Shown one piece after another: positions 28,100 through 37,372 of a DNA stretch of 64,000 bases. Origin of the DNA: Actinoplanes sandaracinus (GTDB lineage Bacteria > Actinomycetota > Actinomycetes > Mycobacteriales > Micromonosporaceae); assembly GCF_030009775.1 (NCBI RefSeq), contig NZ_JASCTH010000015.1, forward strand, positions 175,006 through 239,005, in the 5' to 3' direction. The notes beneath the pieces are model-generated. The model searched no databases. It worked only from the letters and a program-made list of their open reading frames with translations, and had not been told where the DNA came from. Within the stretch, counting starts at the first letter, position 1. Each line of letters begins with the position of its first letter. The position numbers and the translations under genes were made by a program.

Positions 28100-30619
28100 T
28101 CAGTCGCGCTCGATCAGGTGGCCGATGAGCTGGGGGCCCATGATGACCGCGTTGCCGGAACCGTCGCGGCGCGCGTCCGGCTCGGGGAGCTCGACCGGGT
28201 CGCCGGTGCTGCTGGCCCCCACCGGGCGGGGACCGACCCAGGCGATCTCCAGGCGCGTCTCCCCCCGGAGGAATCGCTGCACGCGGACGCCGCCGGTGGC
28301 CCGGCCCTTGGCCGGGTAGGAGGCGAACGGCGAGACCTTCACCTGGGTGCCGGTGGAGGTCACCACCATCGGCTCGCCGTGCTCGTGGTCGGAGGTGAGG
28401 ACCGCGTTGAACGAGATCACCTCGGCGTCGGCGGCGAGGTTGACACCGGCCATGCCACCGCCCTTGAGGCCCTGCGGCCGCACCAGCTTGGCGGGGAACC
28501 GCAGCAGGTTCGCGTCGGAGGTGACGAAGACCAGCGACTCGGAGCCGTCGGTGAGCCAGGTCGCCTGGAGCACCTCGTCACCCTCCTTGAGGGTGATCAC
28601 CTCGAACTCGTCGGACCGCACCGGCCACTCCGGCGCGCACACCTTGATGATGCCCATCCGGGTGCCCATCGCGATGCCCGGTGAGTCGCCCGGGGTGAGC
28701 GGCGCCATGCCGACCACGGTCTCGCCCTTGTGCAGCGGCACCACCTCGGACGCGGACATGCCGCCGCGCAGCGACACCGTGCCGGACTGCTCGGGCAGCA
28801 CCGGCAGCGTCAGGACGTCGGTCTTGAACGCCCGCCCACGGTTGGTGATCAGCAGGATGCGCCCGCGGGCGGTGGAGTGGATGACCGCGCGGACGGCGTC
28901 GTGTTTGCCCCGGCCGCTGCGCTTGCGCGCCTCGGTGGACTCCTCGCTCTCGGCCGCGGTCCGGGCGATCAGCCCACTGGCCGAGAGGATGACCTGGCAG
29001 GGGTCGTCGGCGACCTCGAGCGGGCCGGCCGGCACCGACGCGGCTAGGACCTCTTTGAGGTCACCGTCGATGAGCGTGGTGCGGCGGGCCGCGCCGAAGT
29101 CCTTGGCGACCGCGGCCAGCTCGTCGGAGACGACCTTCTTGAGGACGTTCTCGTCGTCGAGGATGCGGCTCAGTTCGGCGATCTCGCCGCGCAGCCTGTC
29201 CTGCTCGGCTTCCAGCTCGATCCGGTCGAACCGGGTGAGCCGCCGCAGCGGGGTGTCGAGGATGTAGGTGGCCTGGATGTCGGAGAGCCCGAATTCACTC
29301 ATCAGGCCGGCCTTGGCGGCGGCCGCGTCGTCGCTGGCGCGGATCAGCGCGACCACGCGGTCGATGTCGATGAGGGCGATGAGCAGGCCGTCGACCAGGT
29401 GCAGCCGGTCCTCGCGCTTGGTCCGCCGGTACGTCGTGCGCCGGGTGACCACCTCGTAGCGGTGCTGCACGAAGACCTCGAGCAGCGCCTTGAGCCCGAG
29501 GGTGCGCGGCTGCCCCTCGACCAGCACCAGATTGTTGATGCCGAACGAGCTCTCCAGCGGGGTGAGGCGGTAGAGGTCGGCGAGCAGGGCCTGCGGGTTG
29601 ACGCCGACCTTGCACTCGATGACGAGGCGGGTGCCGTGCTCGCGGTCGGTGAGGTCCTTGACGTCGGCGATGCCCACCAGACGGGCCGCCTGGCGCTGGC
29701 CGCGCCGCGGGCCGGAGGTGATCACCTTGCCCTTCACCTCGTCGGTGATCGCCTCGATGATCTTCTCGGCGCCGACGCCGTAGGGCAGCTCGGTGACCGT
29801 GATCGCCTGCCGGCCGCGACCGCCCTCCAGCAGGCCGGTCTCGGCGCGGGCCCGGACGCGGACCACGCCACGGCCGGTCTCGTAGGCCCGGCGGACCTCG
29901 TCGAGGCCGAGCAGCTGCCCGCCGGTCGGCAGGTCGGGGCCGGGCACGAAGCGCATCAGCTCGTCGAGGCCGGCCTCCGGCTTCTTGATCAGATGCCGGG
30001 CGGCGGCGACGACCTCGCCCAGGTTGTGCGGGATCATGTTGGTCGCCATGCCGACCGCGATGCCGGACGTGCCGTTGACCAGCAGGTTGGGGAAGGCCGC
30101 GGGCAGCACCTTGGGCTCCTGTTCGGAGCCGTCATAGGTGGGCTTGAAGTCGACCGTGCCCTCACCCAGCTCGCCGACCAGCAGCATCGCCTCGCGGGAC
30201 ATGCGGGCTTCGGTGTACCGGGCGGCGGCCGGGCCGTCGTCGGGGGAGCCGAAGTTGCCGTGCCCGTCGATGAGCGGGGTGTTGAGGGAGAAGTCCTGGG
30301 CGAGCCGGACCAGGGCGTCATAGATCGCGACGTCACCGTGCGGGTGGTACTTACCCATCACGTCGCCGACCACGCGGGCCGACTTCACGTAGGGGCGGTC
30401 CGGCCGCTGGTTCTGCTCGGACATCGACCAGAGGATCCGTCGGTGAACCGGCTTGAGCCCGTCGCGGGCGTCCGGCAGCGCCCGTGAGTGGATCACCGAG
30501 TAGGCGTACTCCAGGTAGGAGTCCTCCACCTCGGTGGTGAGCGGGTTGTCGATGACCCGGGCGCCGGCCTGGTCGAAAGCGGAAAGGTCGACGCGCTTCT
30601 CGGATTTTCGGCGTGCCAT
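28100..30619 (-). CDS. parC: DNA topoisomerase IV subunit A (ParC-type)
   Basis: An 839-residue type IIA topoisomerase subunit that cuts and rejoins DNA to decatenate chromosomes. The breakage core has RALPDARDGLKPVHRRILW, the active-site Tyr135 in ARYTEARM, and the C-terminal six-blade beta-propeller from about residue 510. The canonical GyrA box is replaced by PQGLKGGGMAG, which fits topoisomerase IV more than gyrase. In the quinolone region the sequence is KYHPHGDVAIYD, with Val97 where quinolone-sensitive enzymes carry Ser. The ATG lies 14 bases after the parE stop, so the two form an operon. Confidence 0.93.
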   Translation of the reverse strand: MARRKSEKRVDLSAFDQAGARVIDNPLTTEVEDSYLEYAYSVIHSRALPDARDGLKPVHRRILWSMSEQNQRPDRPYVKSARVVGDVMGKYHPHGDVAIYDALVRLAQDFSLNTPLIDGHGNFGSPDDGPAAARYTEARMSREAMLLVGELGEGTVDFKPTYDGSEQEPKVLPAAFPNLLVNGTSGIAVGMATNMIPHNLGEVVAAARHLIKKPEAGLDELMRFVPGPDLPTGGQLLGLDEVRRAYETGRGVVRVRARAETGLLEGGRGRQAITVTELPYGVGAEKIIEAITDEVKGKVITSGPRRGQRQAARLVGIADVKDLTDREHGTRLVIECKVGVNPQALLADLYRLTPLESSFGINNLVLVEGQPRTLGLKALLEVFVQHRYEVVTRRTTYRRTKREDRLHLVDGLLIALIDIDRVVALIRASDDAAAAKAGLMSEFGLSDIQATYILDTPLRRLTRFDRIELEAEQDRLRGEIAELSRILDDENVLKKVVSDELAAVAKDFGAARRTTLIDGDLKEVLAASVPAGPLEVADDPCQVILSASGLIARTAAESEESTEARKRSGRGKHDAVRAVIHSTARGRILLITNRGRAFKTDVLTLPVLPEQSGTVSLRGGMSASEVVPLHKGETVVGMAPLTPGDSPGIAMGTRMGIIKVCAPEWPVRSDEFEVITLKEGDEVLQATWLTDGSESLVFVTSDANLLRFPAKLVRPQGLKGGGMAGVNLAADAEVISFNAVLTSDHEHGEPMVVTSTGTQVKVSPFASYPAKGRATGGVRVQRFLRGETRLEIAWVGPRPVGASSTGDPVELPEPDARRDGSGNAVIMGPQLIGHLIERD

Positions 30620-30633
30620 TGGTAGCGGACCTC

Positions 30634-32691
30634 TCAGGCGTCGATCGTCTCTTGGTCGATCCGGCCGGCGGCCTCGATCAACCAGTTCTTCCGGGGTTCG
30701 ACCCGCTCACCCATGAGCAGTTCGAGGGTGGCCTCGGCTTTTTCGGCATCCTCGATGGTGATCCGCCGGACGGTCCGCTCGGCCGGGTTCATCGTGGTGT
30801 CCCACAGCTCGTCGGCGTCCATCTCGCCGAGGCCCTTGAATCGGGGCACCGGTTTCTGCACCTGCCGGCCACCACGCTCGAGACGGGAGACGGTGTTCTC
30901 CATCTCCTGCTGGGTGTAGGTGTAGAGGGTCTCGGCGTTGCGGCCCTTGACGACCACCTTGTGGAGCGGGGGCATGGCGGCGAAGAGGCGGCCGTGCTCG
31001 ATCACCGGCCGCATGTACTTCGCGAAGAGGGTGATCAGCAGCGTCCGGATGTGCGAGCCGTCGACGTCGGCGTCCGCCATGATCATGACGCGGCCGTACC
31101 GCATCGAGCCGATGTCGAAGGTGCGGCCCGAGCCGGCGCCGAGGACCTGGACGATCGCCGAGCACTCGGCGTTGTCGAGGACCTGCTGGAGGCTCGCCTT
31201 CTGCACGTTGAGGATCTTGCCGCGGATCGGCAGGAGCGCCTGGTATTCGGAGGAGCGGGCCATCCGGGCGGTGCCGAGCGCGGAGTCACCCTCGACGATG
31301 AACAGCTCGGAACGGTCGATGCCGATGGCCCGGCAGTCGACCAGTTTGGCCGGCATCGACGCGCCCTCCAGGGCGGTCTTGCGGCGGGCCGCGTCCTTCT
31401 GCTGTTTCTGGGTGAGGCGGACGCGGGCCGCGTCCACCACTTTCTGCAGGACGGTGCGGGCCTCGGTCTTGGTGCGGCGGCCGTCGACCCACTCTTTCAG
31501 GTAGGTCTCGACGAGCGTCTGCATCACGCGGGCGACCCCGGCGGTGGACAGCTCGTCCTTGGTCTGCGAGGTGAACTGCGGCTCCGGCACCCGGACGTGG
31601 ATGACCGCGGTCATGCCCTCCAGGAGGTCGTCCAGGACGGGCGGCTCCTCCTTGGGCTTGAGCAGGCCGCGGGCGTTGCGGATGGCCTCGGTCAGCGCCC
31701 GGACCAGAGCGCGCTCGAATCCCTTGCGGTGGGTGCCGCCGTGCATGTTGCGGATGGTGTTGGTGAAGCACTCGACGGTGCGCTCGTAACCGGTGCCCCA
31801 GCGGAAGGCGACCTCGATCTGGGCGTGCCGGACGACGTTGGACTGCATGACGCCGTTGGCGTCGGCGGCGTTCTCCTTGTAGGTGCCCTCGCCGGTGACC
31901 ATCAGGACGCCGGAGACCGGCTTGTCCGAGGCCGGGGTGAGGAACTCCACCATGTCGGTGAGGCCGTTGGGGTAGTGGAACTGCTCGGTGGCCGGCTCCT
32001 CGGCGGTCGCGTCGAAGAGCGAGTACTGCACGCCGGGGACCAGGAAGGCGGTGTTGCGCAGCTTGGTCCGGACGGCGTCGACGTCGAGCCGGGCGCCGGT
32101 CTCGAAGTAGCGGGCGTCGTACCAGTACCGGATGGCGGTGCCGGTGGGCTCGCCGCGCTTCATCCGCCGGGCGACCCGCAGGCCGGGCTGGGGGGTGAAC
32201 GGCGCGTCCGGACCGGAGCCGTCGAAGACGCCGGGCACGCCACGCTGGAACGAGATCTCGTGGACCTTGCCGTCACGCTTGACGGTGACGTCGAAACGCA
32301 GCGACAGGGCGTTGACCGCGGACGCGCCGACACCGTGCAGGCCGCCGGAGGTCTTGTAGCCGGAGCCGCCGAACTTGCCGCCGGCGTGCAGCCGGGTCAG
32401 CACCAGCTCGACACCGCTGATGCCGGACTTGGCGTGCACGTCGGTCGGGATGCCCCGGCCGTCGTCGTCGACCTGGACCGAGCCGTCGCTGTGCAGGGTG
32501 ATGGCGATGCGGGTGGCGTGGCCACCGACGCCCTCGTCCGTGCAGTTGTCGATGATCTCGTTGGCCAGGTGGTTGATGCCCCGGCTGTCCGTGGACCCGA
32601 TGTACATGCCTGGGCGTTTCCGGACAGCGTCCAGCCCTTCCAGGTGCGTGAGGTCGTCAGCCCCATACAAGGTCTCTGGCTGTGCGGTCAC
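30634..32691 (-). CDS. parE: DNA topoisomerase IV subunit B (ParE-type)
   Basis: A 685-residue ATPase subunit. The GHKL motifs are NEIIDNCTDEG (44-54), QVDDDGRGIPTDVH (73-86) and TSGGLHGVGASAVNALS (114-130). The TOPRIM domain has FIVEGDSALG and the metal site MADADVDGSHIRT; the C-terminus ends with the usual FKGLGEMDADELWDTTM. The start is a GTG with GGGAG about 11 bases upstream. It heads the parE-parC unit. The presence of ParE/ParC-like proteins separate from gyrase is normal in many actinomycetes. Confidence 0.94.
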   Translation of the reverse strand: MTAQPETLYGADDLTHLEGLDAVRKRPGMYIGSTDSRGINHLANEIIDNCTDEGVGGHATRIAITLHSDGSVQVDDDGRGIPTDVHAKSGISGVELVLTRLHAGGKFGGSGYKTSGGLHGVGASAVNALSLRFDVTVKRDGKVHEISFQRGVPGVFDGSGPDAPFTPQPGLRVARRMKRGEPTGTAIRYWYDARYFETGARLDVDAVRTKLRNTAFLVPGVQYSLFDATAEEPATEQFHYPNGLTDMVEFLTPASDKPVSGVLMVTGEGTYKENAADANGVMQSNVVRHAQIEVAFRWGTGYERTVECFTNTIRNMHGGTHRKGFERALVRALTEAIRNARGLLKPKEEPPVLDDLLEGMTAVIHVRVPEPQFTSQTKDELSTAGVARVMQTLVETYLKEWVDGRRTKTEARTVLQKVVDAARVRLTQKQQKDAARRKTALEGASMPAKLVDCRAIGIDRSELFIVEGDSALGTARMARSSEYQALLPIRGKILNVQKASLQQVLDNAECSAIVQVLGAGSGRTFDIGSMRYGRVMIMADADVDGSHIRTLLITLFAKYMRPVIEHGRLFAAMPPLHKVVVKGRNAETLYTYTQQEMENTVSRLERGGRQVQKPVPRFKGLGEMDADELWDTTMNPAERTVRRITIEDAEKAEATLELLMGERVEPRKNWLIEAAGRIDQETIDA

Positions 32692-32829
32692 GAGGCGGCA
32701 TCTCCCGATCGGCCATGGTGGTCAAGGACGGCGCGAGCCTACCCGGCCCCTCCGACACTTCTGCCCCAGGCGAGGCAGGTCTAGACCATGCCGTATCCAA
32801 AATCGGGATAATCTGCCCGAAAAAGTAGT

Positions 32830-33438
32830 CTAAGACACAGTCGCCAGCGGCGCGGCCTGCGGCTGCAGTGCCCGCCAGAGGTCCAGCGGGTAGGACTTGC
32901 CCGGAACCGACACCGGCGGCAGTTCCTGGTAAGCGATGAGCGCGTCGGTCACCTCGCGGGTGGCCGAGCAGACCACCACGGTGCCGTGCGGCGCGTAGGC
33001 CTGGAGCCGTGCGGCCGTGCTCACCACGCTGCCACTGATCATCGCGTAACCGCCGTCGAACGCCGCCATCGGGTCCACGATCACCTCCCCGGTGGCCAGC
33101 CCCACGCGGGTCCGGACTCCGAACCTGCCGGCCAGGAGCCGCCCCCTCAACGCCTCCTGGACCGACAGGCCCGCCTGCACCGCGGCGGCGGCGGCCTGGG
33201 GGCCGAACCCGTTCTCCGCGGCGCCGAACACCGCCATCACCGCATCGCCGACGTACTTCTCGACGATGCCGCCGTGCTCCCGGACCACCTCGGCGACGGC
33301 CGAGAAGTAGTCCTTCTGCAGCGCGCGAACCTCCGCACAGTCCAGCCGGTCCACCATCGTGGTGAAGCCGACGATGTCGATGAACAGCACGGTTACGGTC
33401 TGACGCCGCTCCTGGACGGCACTCGTGACAGCGGTCAT
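32830..33438 (-). CDS. Class III adenylate/guanylate cyclase, catalytic domain only
   Basis: A 202-residue stand-alone cyclase catalytic domain. Metal ligands Asp21 (LFIDIVGFT) and Asp65 (KYVGDAVMAVFG) and the adenine-selecting Lys61 are present. The transition-state Arg144 is present, but the Asn four residues earlier is Ser140 (SGSVVSTAARLQ). No membrane, HAMP or GAF domain precedes it. The ATG has GGGGGAG eight bases upstream. It is divergent from the LuxR-type ATPase regulator, a common genomic partner of such cyclases. It may be a weak or regulated cyclase, or a nucleotide sensor. Confidence 0.88.
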   Translation of the reverse strand: MTAVTSAVQERRQTVTVLFIDIVGFTTMVDRLDCAEVRALQKDYFSAVAEVVREHGGIVEKYVGDAVMAVFGAAENGFGPQAAAAAVQAGLSVQEALRGRLLAGRFGVRTRVGLATGEVIVDPMAAFDGGYAMISGSVVSTAARLQAYAPHGTVVVCSATREVTDALIAYQELPPVSVPGKSYPLDLWRALQPQAAPLATVS

Positions 33439-33600
33439 GTCTCACGCTCCCCCAGATCACTGCGTTGACCGGGAGTACGGTGCCAGCACTGGCGCAGCCG
33501 CGGATCCGCAGAACGACGTATCTCTGGGCGCATCGAATTCCGTCGTTTTTGTGACGCAGAACAGTCCGAACCGCCGACAACCCCATAGGCCGATACGGAT

Positions 33601-33606
33601 TAGGCT
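33601..33606 (+). promoter_or_regulatory. -10 box TAGGCT, leaderless start of the LuxR-type regulator
   Basis: TAGGCT ends seven bases before the ATG at 33614, without a ribosome site. The divergent cyclase promoter must lie in the same 175-base gap. Confidence 0.5.
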
Positions 33607-33613
33607 GCCGGGC

Positions 33614-36424
33614 ATGGCCAGACAGGGGGACGACGGGCCGCTTGTCGGGCGCACCGGCACGCTGACCGACATACAGTCCAACCTGCGCAACGTCGGCCCC
33701 GGTGGAACGGCCGCGGTGTTCGTGACCGGGGAGAGCGGCGTCGGCAAGAGCCGGCTGCTGCGTGAGACCGCCGACGCCCTGCGCGGAACGGGCTTCTCAG
33801 TGCTGTTCGGCACGTGCCTCGACATCGGTGACGCATCGCCACTGCACCCGGTGCTCCAGGCGTTGCGCCGCCAGGACGGCGGCGCCCCGGCCGCGGCAGC
33901 CGACGATGCCGGCGCCCTGCTCGAGCGGGTGTCGCGCGACCTGCGCGCCATCGCCGGGGACCAGCAGCTCCTGCTCGTCCTCGACGACCTGCAGTGGGCC
34001 GACCGCAGCACCCGCCAGCTCCTGCTCTATCTGCTCGCCGGCCTGGGTGACGTGCGGGTCTCGGTGCTCGCCGCGATCCGGGCGGAGGCCCTGCACGGCA
34101 CCCACCCGCTGCGCCGGGTCCTGGCCGAGCTGCGCCGGCTGCGCTCGGTGCGGGTCGTCGACCTGGCCCCGCTCAACCAGGACCAGACGCGCGAGCTGGT
34201 GGCGGCCATCGTCGGCAAGACCGTGGCCCTGGAAGACGCCGACCGGGTCTTCAAGCGCAGTGGCGGCAACCCGTTCGTGGCCGAGGAACTGGCCCGTGAC
34301 CTGCGCGACGGCCGGGTCGAGCTCTCCGACACGCTGCGCGAGATCTTCCTGTCCCGGGTGGACGAGCTGCCACCGAACGCGCACACCGTGGTGCACGCCA
34401 TCGCGGCCGGTGTGGAGCCGGTCGAGCACGCCGTGCTGGGCCGGGTCGTGCCGCTGCCCGAGGAGCAGCTGATCGAGGCGGTCCGGGCGGCCGTCACCCA
34501 CCGTTTCGTGGCCAGCGACCGCGACGGTTACAAGCTGCGGCACCGCCTGGTCGCCGAGGTCTTGGAACAGGAGGTGCTGCCGGCCGAGGCCGCCTCCCTG
34601 CACCGCCGGTACGCGGAGGCCCTGGAGTCGGCCGACGGCGAGCCGGACAACGCCCGCCTGGCCTTCCACTGGCAGCGGGCCGGCGAACCGGACCGCGCGC
34701 TGGCCCCGGTGGTGGCCGCGGCCCGCGCCGCCGAGCGGATGTACGGCTTCGCCGAGGCCCACCGGTACTGGACGATCGCGCTGCAACTGTCCACCGAGAC
34801 CGACCCGCGCCGCACCGAGCTGCTGGGCCACGCCGCCGAGTCGGCCCACCAGTGCGGTGAGCATCTGCTGGCGCTGGCCCGGCTGGAGGAGCTGGCCGGC
34901 CGGCCGGACGCGCCCGGCCAGTCCGACGTGCATCTGCGCCGGGCCCGTTACCTGGCGGCGGCCGGCCGCTCGGCGACCGCCGAGGTGGAGTACCAGCGCG
35001 CCCTGGAGGCGCCCGACTGCACCCCGCGGCGGCGCGCCTCGGCGGCCGCCTACCTGGCCGAGCTGCTGCTGCACCTGGGCCGGTACGCCGACGCCAACCA
35101 GCACGCCCGCGAGGCCCTGGAACTGGCCGCGGTGAACGGGGCGACCACCGACCTGGTCCGGGCCAGCGCCGCGCTGGGTTTCAGCGCCGCCTTCCGCGAG
35201 GACCCGGACGCCGGCCTGGCCGTCATCCGGCACGCCGTGGAGATCGCCGAGCGGTCCGGCCACCCGGACGACCTGGGCGTCGCCTACCTGCACCTGGCCG
35301 AGCTGCTGACCGGCCCGCTGAACAGCATCGAGGAAGGCGTGCTGGTGGCCCGCCGCGGCGCCGACCGGCTCGCCTCGCTGGGTGTCGGCCGCACCTATCA
35401 GACCCGGCTGCTGGCCATCGCGGCGAACGGCCTGTTCCGGATCGGTCAGTGGGCCGAGGCCGATCAGGTGCTCGACACCGCGATGCGCAACCGCCCGTCC
35501 GGCGCCGACGCGGTGGAGCTGCTGCTGGCCCGCTGCCGCCTGTGGGTGGGTTTCGGCGAGGTCGACAACGCCCGCCGTGACCTGGACGCGGTGGCGACCC
35601 TGCTGGCCGGTGGCGGCGCCCGGCACGTGCTGCCGATGCTGACGCTGCGGGCCGGCCTGGCGATGTGGCAGGGCGAGCACGCCGACGCCCGGGCGGCGGT
35701 GCAGCGGGGCGTGACCGAGACCCGTTCCGACGACCTGGTTCTGCTCGGGGTGCTGGCCTGGCACGGCCTGCGCGCCGAGGCGGAGGCGCACGTGGCCGGC
35801 CAGCCGGTCGACCCGGGCGCGATCCGCCGCCTGCGGATGGTGATGGACCGCCTGGTCAAGGGAGTGGTGGACGCGCCGCCCGCGGTCCGGGCGGTGGTCG
35901 ACGGCTACCTGGACCTGTGCACCGCGGAGCTGAGCCGGGTCGAGGACCGCCACGATCCCGAGCCGTGGGCGCGGGCGGCCTCGATCTGGGACCGGCGCCA
36001 GCAGCCGTACCCGGCGGCCTATGCGCGCCTCCGGCACGCCGAGGCCTCCCTGCAGCGCAAGGTCCGCCGGGCCGCCGCGATCAACGGGCTCCGCCAGGCG
36101 TACGCGACGGCGACCGCCATGGGCGCCCGCCCGTTCGCCAACGAGATCGTGGGGGTGGCCCAGCGGTTCCGGGTCGCGCTGGCCGACGACGCGCAGACGG
36201 TGCCGATGGTCGCGCCGGACCGGACGGCGGACGAGCTGTCCGCGCTGACCGGCCGGGAGCGCGAGGTGCTGGCGGCCGTCGCCGAGGGTCTGACGAACCG
36301 GGAGATCGGTGAGTTGCTGTTCATCAGCGAGCGCACCGTCGGCGTTCATTTAGGACATATCTTCGACAAGCTCCAGGTACGCAGTCGCGTACAGGCCAGC
36401 CGCGTGTACCTGACAGCGGCGTGA
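33614..36424 (+). CDS. Large ATP-binding LuxR-family regulator (LAL type)
   Basis: A 936-residue LAL/MalT-like regulator. An N-terminal STAND/AAA NTPase has Walker A GESGVGKS (39-46) and Walker B LLLVLDDLQWADR. The middle 500 residues are TPR-like helical repeats (many ALE/LA motifs such as ARYLAAAGRSATAEVEYQRA) that would bind a ligand or partner. The C-terminal LuxR helix-turn-helix reads LTGREREVLAAVAEGLTNRE then ISERTVGVHLGHIFDKL. Such proteins activate catabolic or secondary-metabolite genes when ATP and inducer are bound. No obvious target lies next to it except the cyclase. Confidence 0.94.
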   Translation: MARQGDDGPLVGRTGTLTDIQSNLRNVGPGGTAAVFVTGESGVGKSRLLRETADALRGTGFSVLFGTCLDIGDASPLHPVLQALRRQDGGAPAAAADDAGALLERVSRDLRAIAGDQQLLLVLDDLQWADRSTRQLLLYLLAGLGDVRVSVLAAIRAEALHGTHPLRRVLAELRRLRSVRVVDLAPLNQDQTRELVAAIVGKTVALEDADRVFKRSGGNPFVAEELARDLRDGRVELSDTLREIFLSRVDELPPNAHTVVHAIAAGVEPVEHAVLGRVVPLPEEQLIEAVRAAVTHRFVASDRDGYKLRHRLVAEVLEQEVLPAEAASLHRRYAEALESADGEPDNARLAFHWQRAGEPDRALAPVVAAARAAERMYGFAEAHRYWTIALQLSTETDPRRTELLGHAAESAHQCGEHLLALARLEELAGRPDAPGQSDVHLRRARYLAAAGRSATAEVEYQRALEAPDCTPRRRASAAAYLAELLLHLGRYADANQHAREALELAAVNGATTDLVRASAALGFSAAFREDPDAGLAVIRHAVEIAERSGHPDDLGVAYLHLAELLTGPLNSIEEGVLVARRGADRLASLGVGRTYQTRLLAIAANGLFRIGQWAEADQVLDTAMRNRPSGADAVELLLARCRLWVGFGEVDNARRDLDAVATLLAGGGARHVLPMLTLRAGLAMWQGEHADARAAVQRGVTETRSDDLVLLGVLAWHGLRAEAEAHVAGQPVDPGAIRRLRMVMDRLVKGVVDAPPAVRAVVDGYLDLCTAELSRVEDRHDPEPWARAASIWDRRQQPYPAAYARLRHAEASLQRKVRRAAAINGLRQAYATATAMGARPFANEIVGVAQRFRVALADDAQTVPMVAPDRTADELSALTGREREVLAAVAEGLTNREIGELLFISERTVGVHLGHIFDKLQVRSRVQASRVYLTAA

Positions 36425-36437
36425 CCAGGCGATCGTT

Positions 36438-36465
36438 ATTCCGCCGTTACATACGTACGCGGAAT
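36438..36465. repeat. Inverted repeat ATTCCGC / GCGGAAT
   Basis: Seven-base perfect arms (36438-36444 and 36459-36465) are separated by 14 bases, just after the LuxR-type gene. It is AT-richer than the surroundings and may be an operator for the next gene or part of a weak terminator. Confidence 0.4.
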
Positions 36466-36522
36466 ACGTCGTTCTACCGATCCGGTCGCGGAGCCCCGGT
36501 GGAAGTGTGGCTTTCACGGGGG

Positions 36523-36558
36523 AGCACCGCCCGGCGACCTGTTTCGCCGGGCGGTGCT
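36523..36558 (+). terminator. Strong 15-bp hairpin between the regulator and the DUF5995 gene
   Basis: A perfect 15-bp stem (36523-36537 with 36544-36558) closes on CCTGTT. It lies 98 bases after the regulator stop and 41 bases before the DUF5995 start, so it could terminate the first or act as a leader structure for the second. Confidence 0.6.
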
Positions 36559-36599
36559 GAGGGCCCTCCGCAGTATTTGCATCACCGACGGAGGATCCG

Positions 36600-37370
36600 A
36601 TGACCCAGCCCATCTGGGGCCCCGTTCAGCAGGAGATGTCCGACATCCTGCAACGGCACCCCGACGACGTGCCCGGTGTTGTCGACCAGCTGGCAAAGCT
36701 CCAGGATGCCCTGTGTCGCGTGCCGCCTCTGCTGCACGGCAACCCGCTGGCCGACTTCAACAAGCTCTATCTGACCATCACCGAGAACGTGCTGGAGCGT
36801 CTCTACGCCGGCAAGTTCAAGGACCCGGCGTTCCTGGCGCGCCTCGACGTCGAGTTCGCGGCGCGCTACTTCGACGCTCTGCGGTACTGGACCGAGGCGA
36901 GTCCGGCGTGCCCGGGCGTGTGGGCCGGCCTGTTCTGCCGGGTCCCCGGCCCGGACGCGCGCGCCCTCCCCTCGGCGGTCGCGGGGGTGAACGCGCACAT
37001 CAACTTCGATCTGCCGTTCGCCCTGGTCACCACGTTCGACCACCTGGGCAGCGACCCGGTCGACGGCAGCGACCAGCACCACGACTACCTGCAGGTCAAC
37101 GACATCTTCGCCGAGGAGATCCCGGGTCTGCGCCGGGGTTACCTGGACCGTTGGCAGCTGCTCATCGACACGATGAACGGCGACCTGGACGACTGGTGGC
37201 AGGGCGAGATGGTGGAGTACACCCGCAATGTCGCCTGGCGCAACGCGCAGAAGATCTGGGCGATCCGGCACGACATGATCGCGCTCGACAAGGAACGGCG
37301 GCGGCTCGACAACACCGCCACCGGCCTCGGCAAGTTGCTGCTGTCACCGTTCGGCGGTTTTCTTCAGTAG
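36600..37370 (+). CDS. DUF5995 family protein
   Basis: A 256-residue soluble, mostly helical protein. Key conserved-looking stretches are VNAHINFDLPFALV (near 128-141), where a His/Asn pair sits before a helix, and RNVAWRNAQKIWAIRHD near the C-terminus. This pattern matches DUF5995, whose function is not established; the His-containing helices could bind a metal. GGAGG precedes the ATG. It converges on the lipoprotein gene with only two bases between stops. Confidence 0.78.
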   Translation: MTQPIWGPVQQEMSDILQRHPDDVPGVVDQLAKLQDALCRVPPLLHGNPLADFNKLYLTITENVLERLYAGKFKDPAFLARLDVEFAARYFDALRYWTEASPACPGVWAGLFCRVPGPDARALPSAVAGVNAHINFDLPFALVTTFDHLGSDPVDGSDQHHDYLQVNDIFAEEIPGLRRGYLDRWQLLIDTMNGDLDDWWQGEMVEYTRNVAWRNAQKIWAIRHDMIALDKERRRLDNTATGLGKLLLSPFGGFLQ

Positions 37371-37372
37371 CC

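Noticed and set aside
30613..32784. A 723-codon plus-strand frame
   Set aside because: Antisense to parE; composition is Gly/Asp/Val-rich shadow sequence.
33797..36349. An 850-codon minus-strand frame
   Set aside because: Antisense to the LAL regulator, which has full Walker and helix-turn-helix motifs; the minus frame has none.
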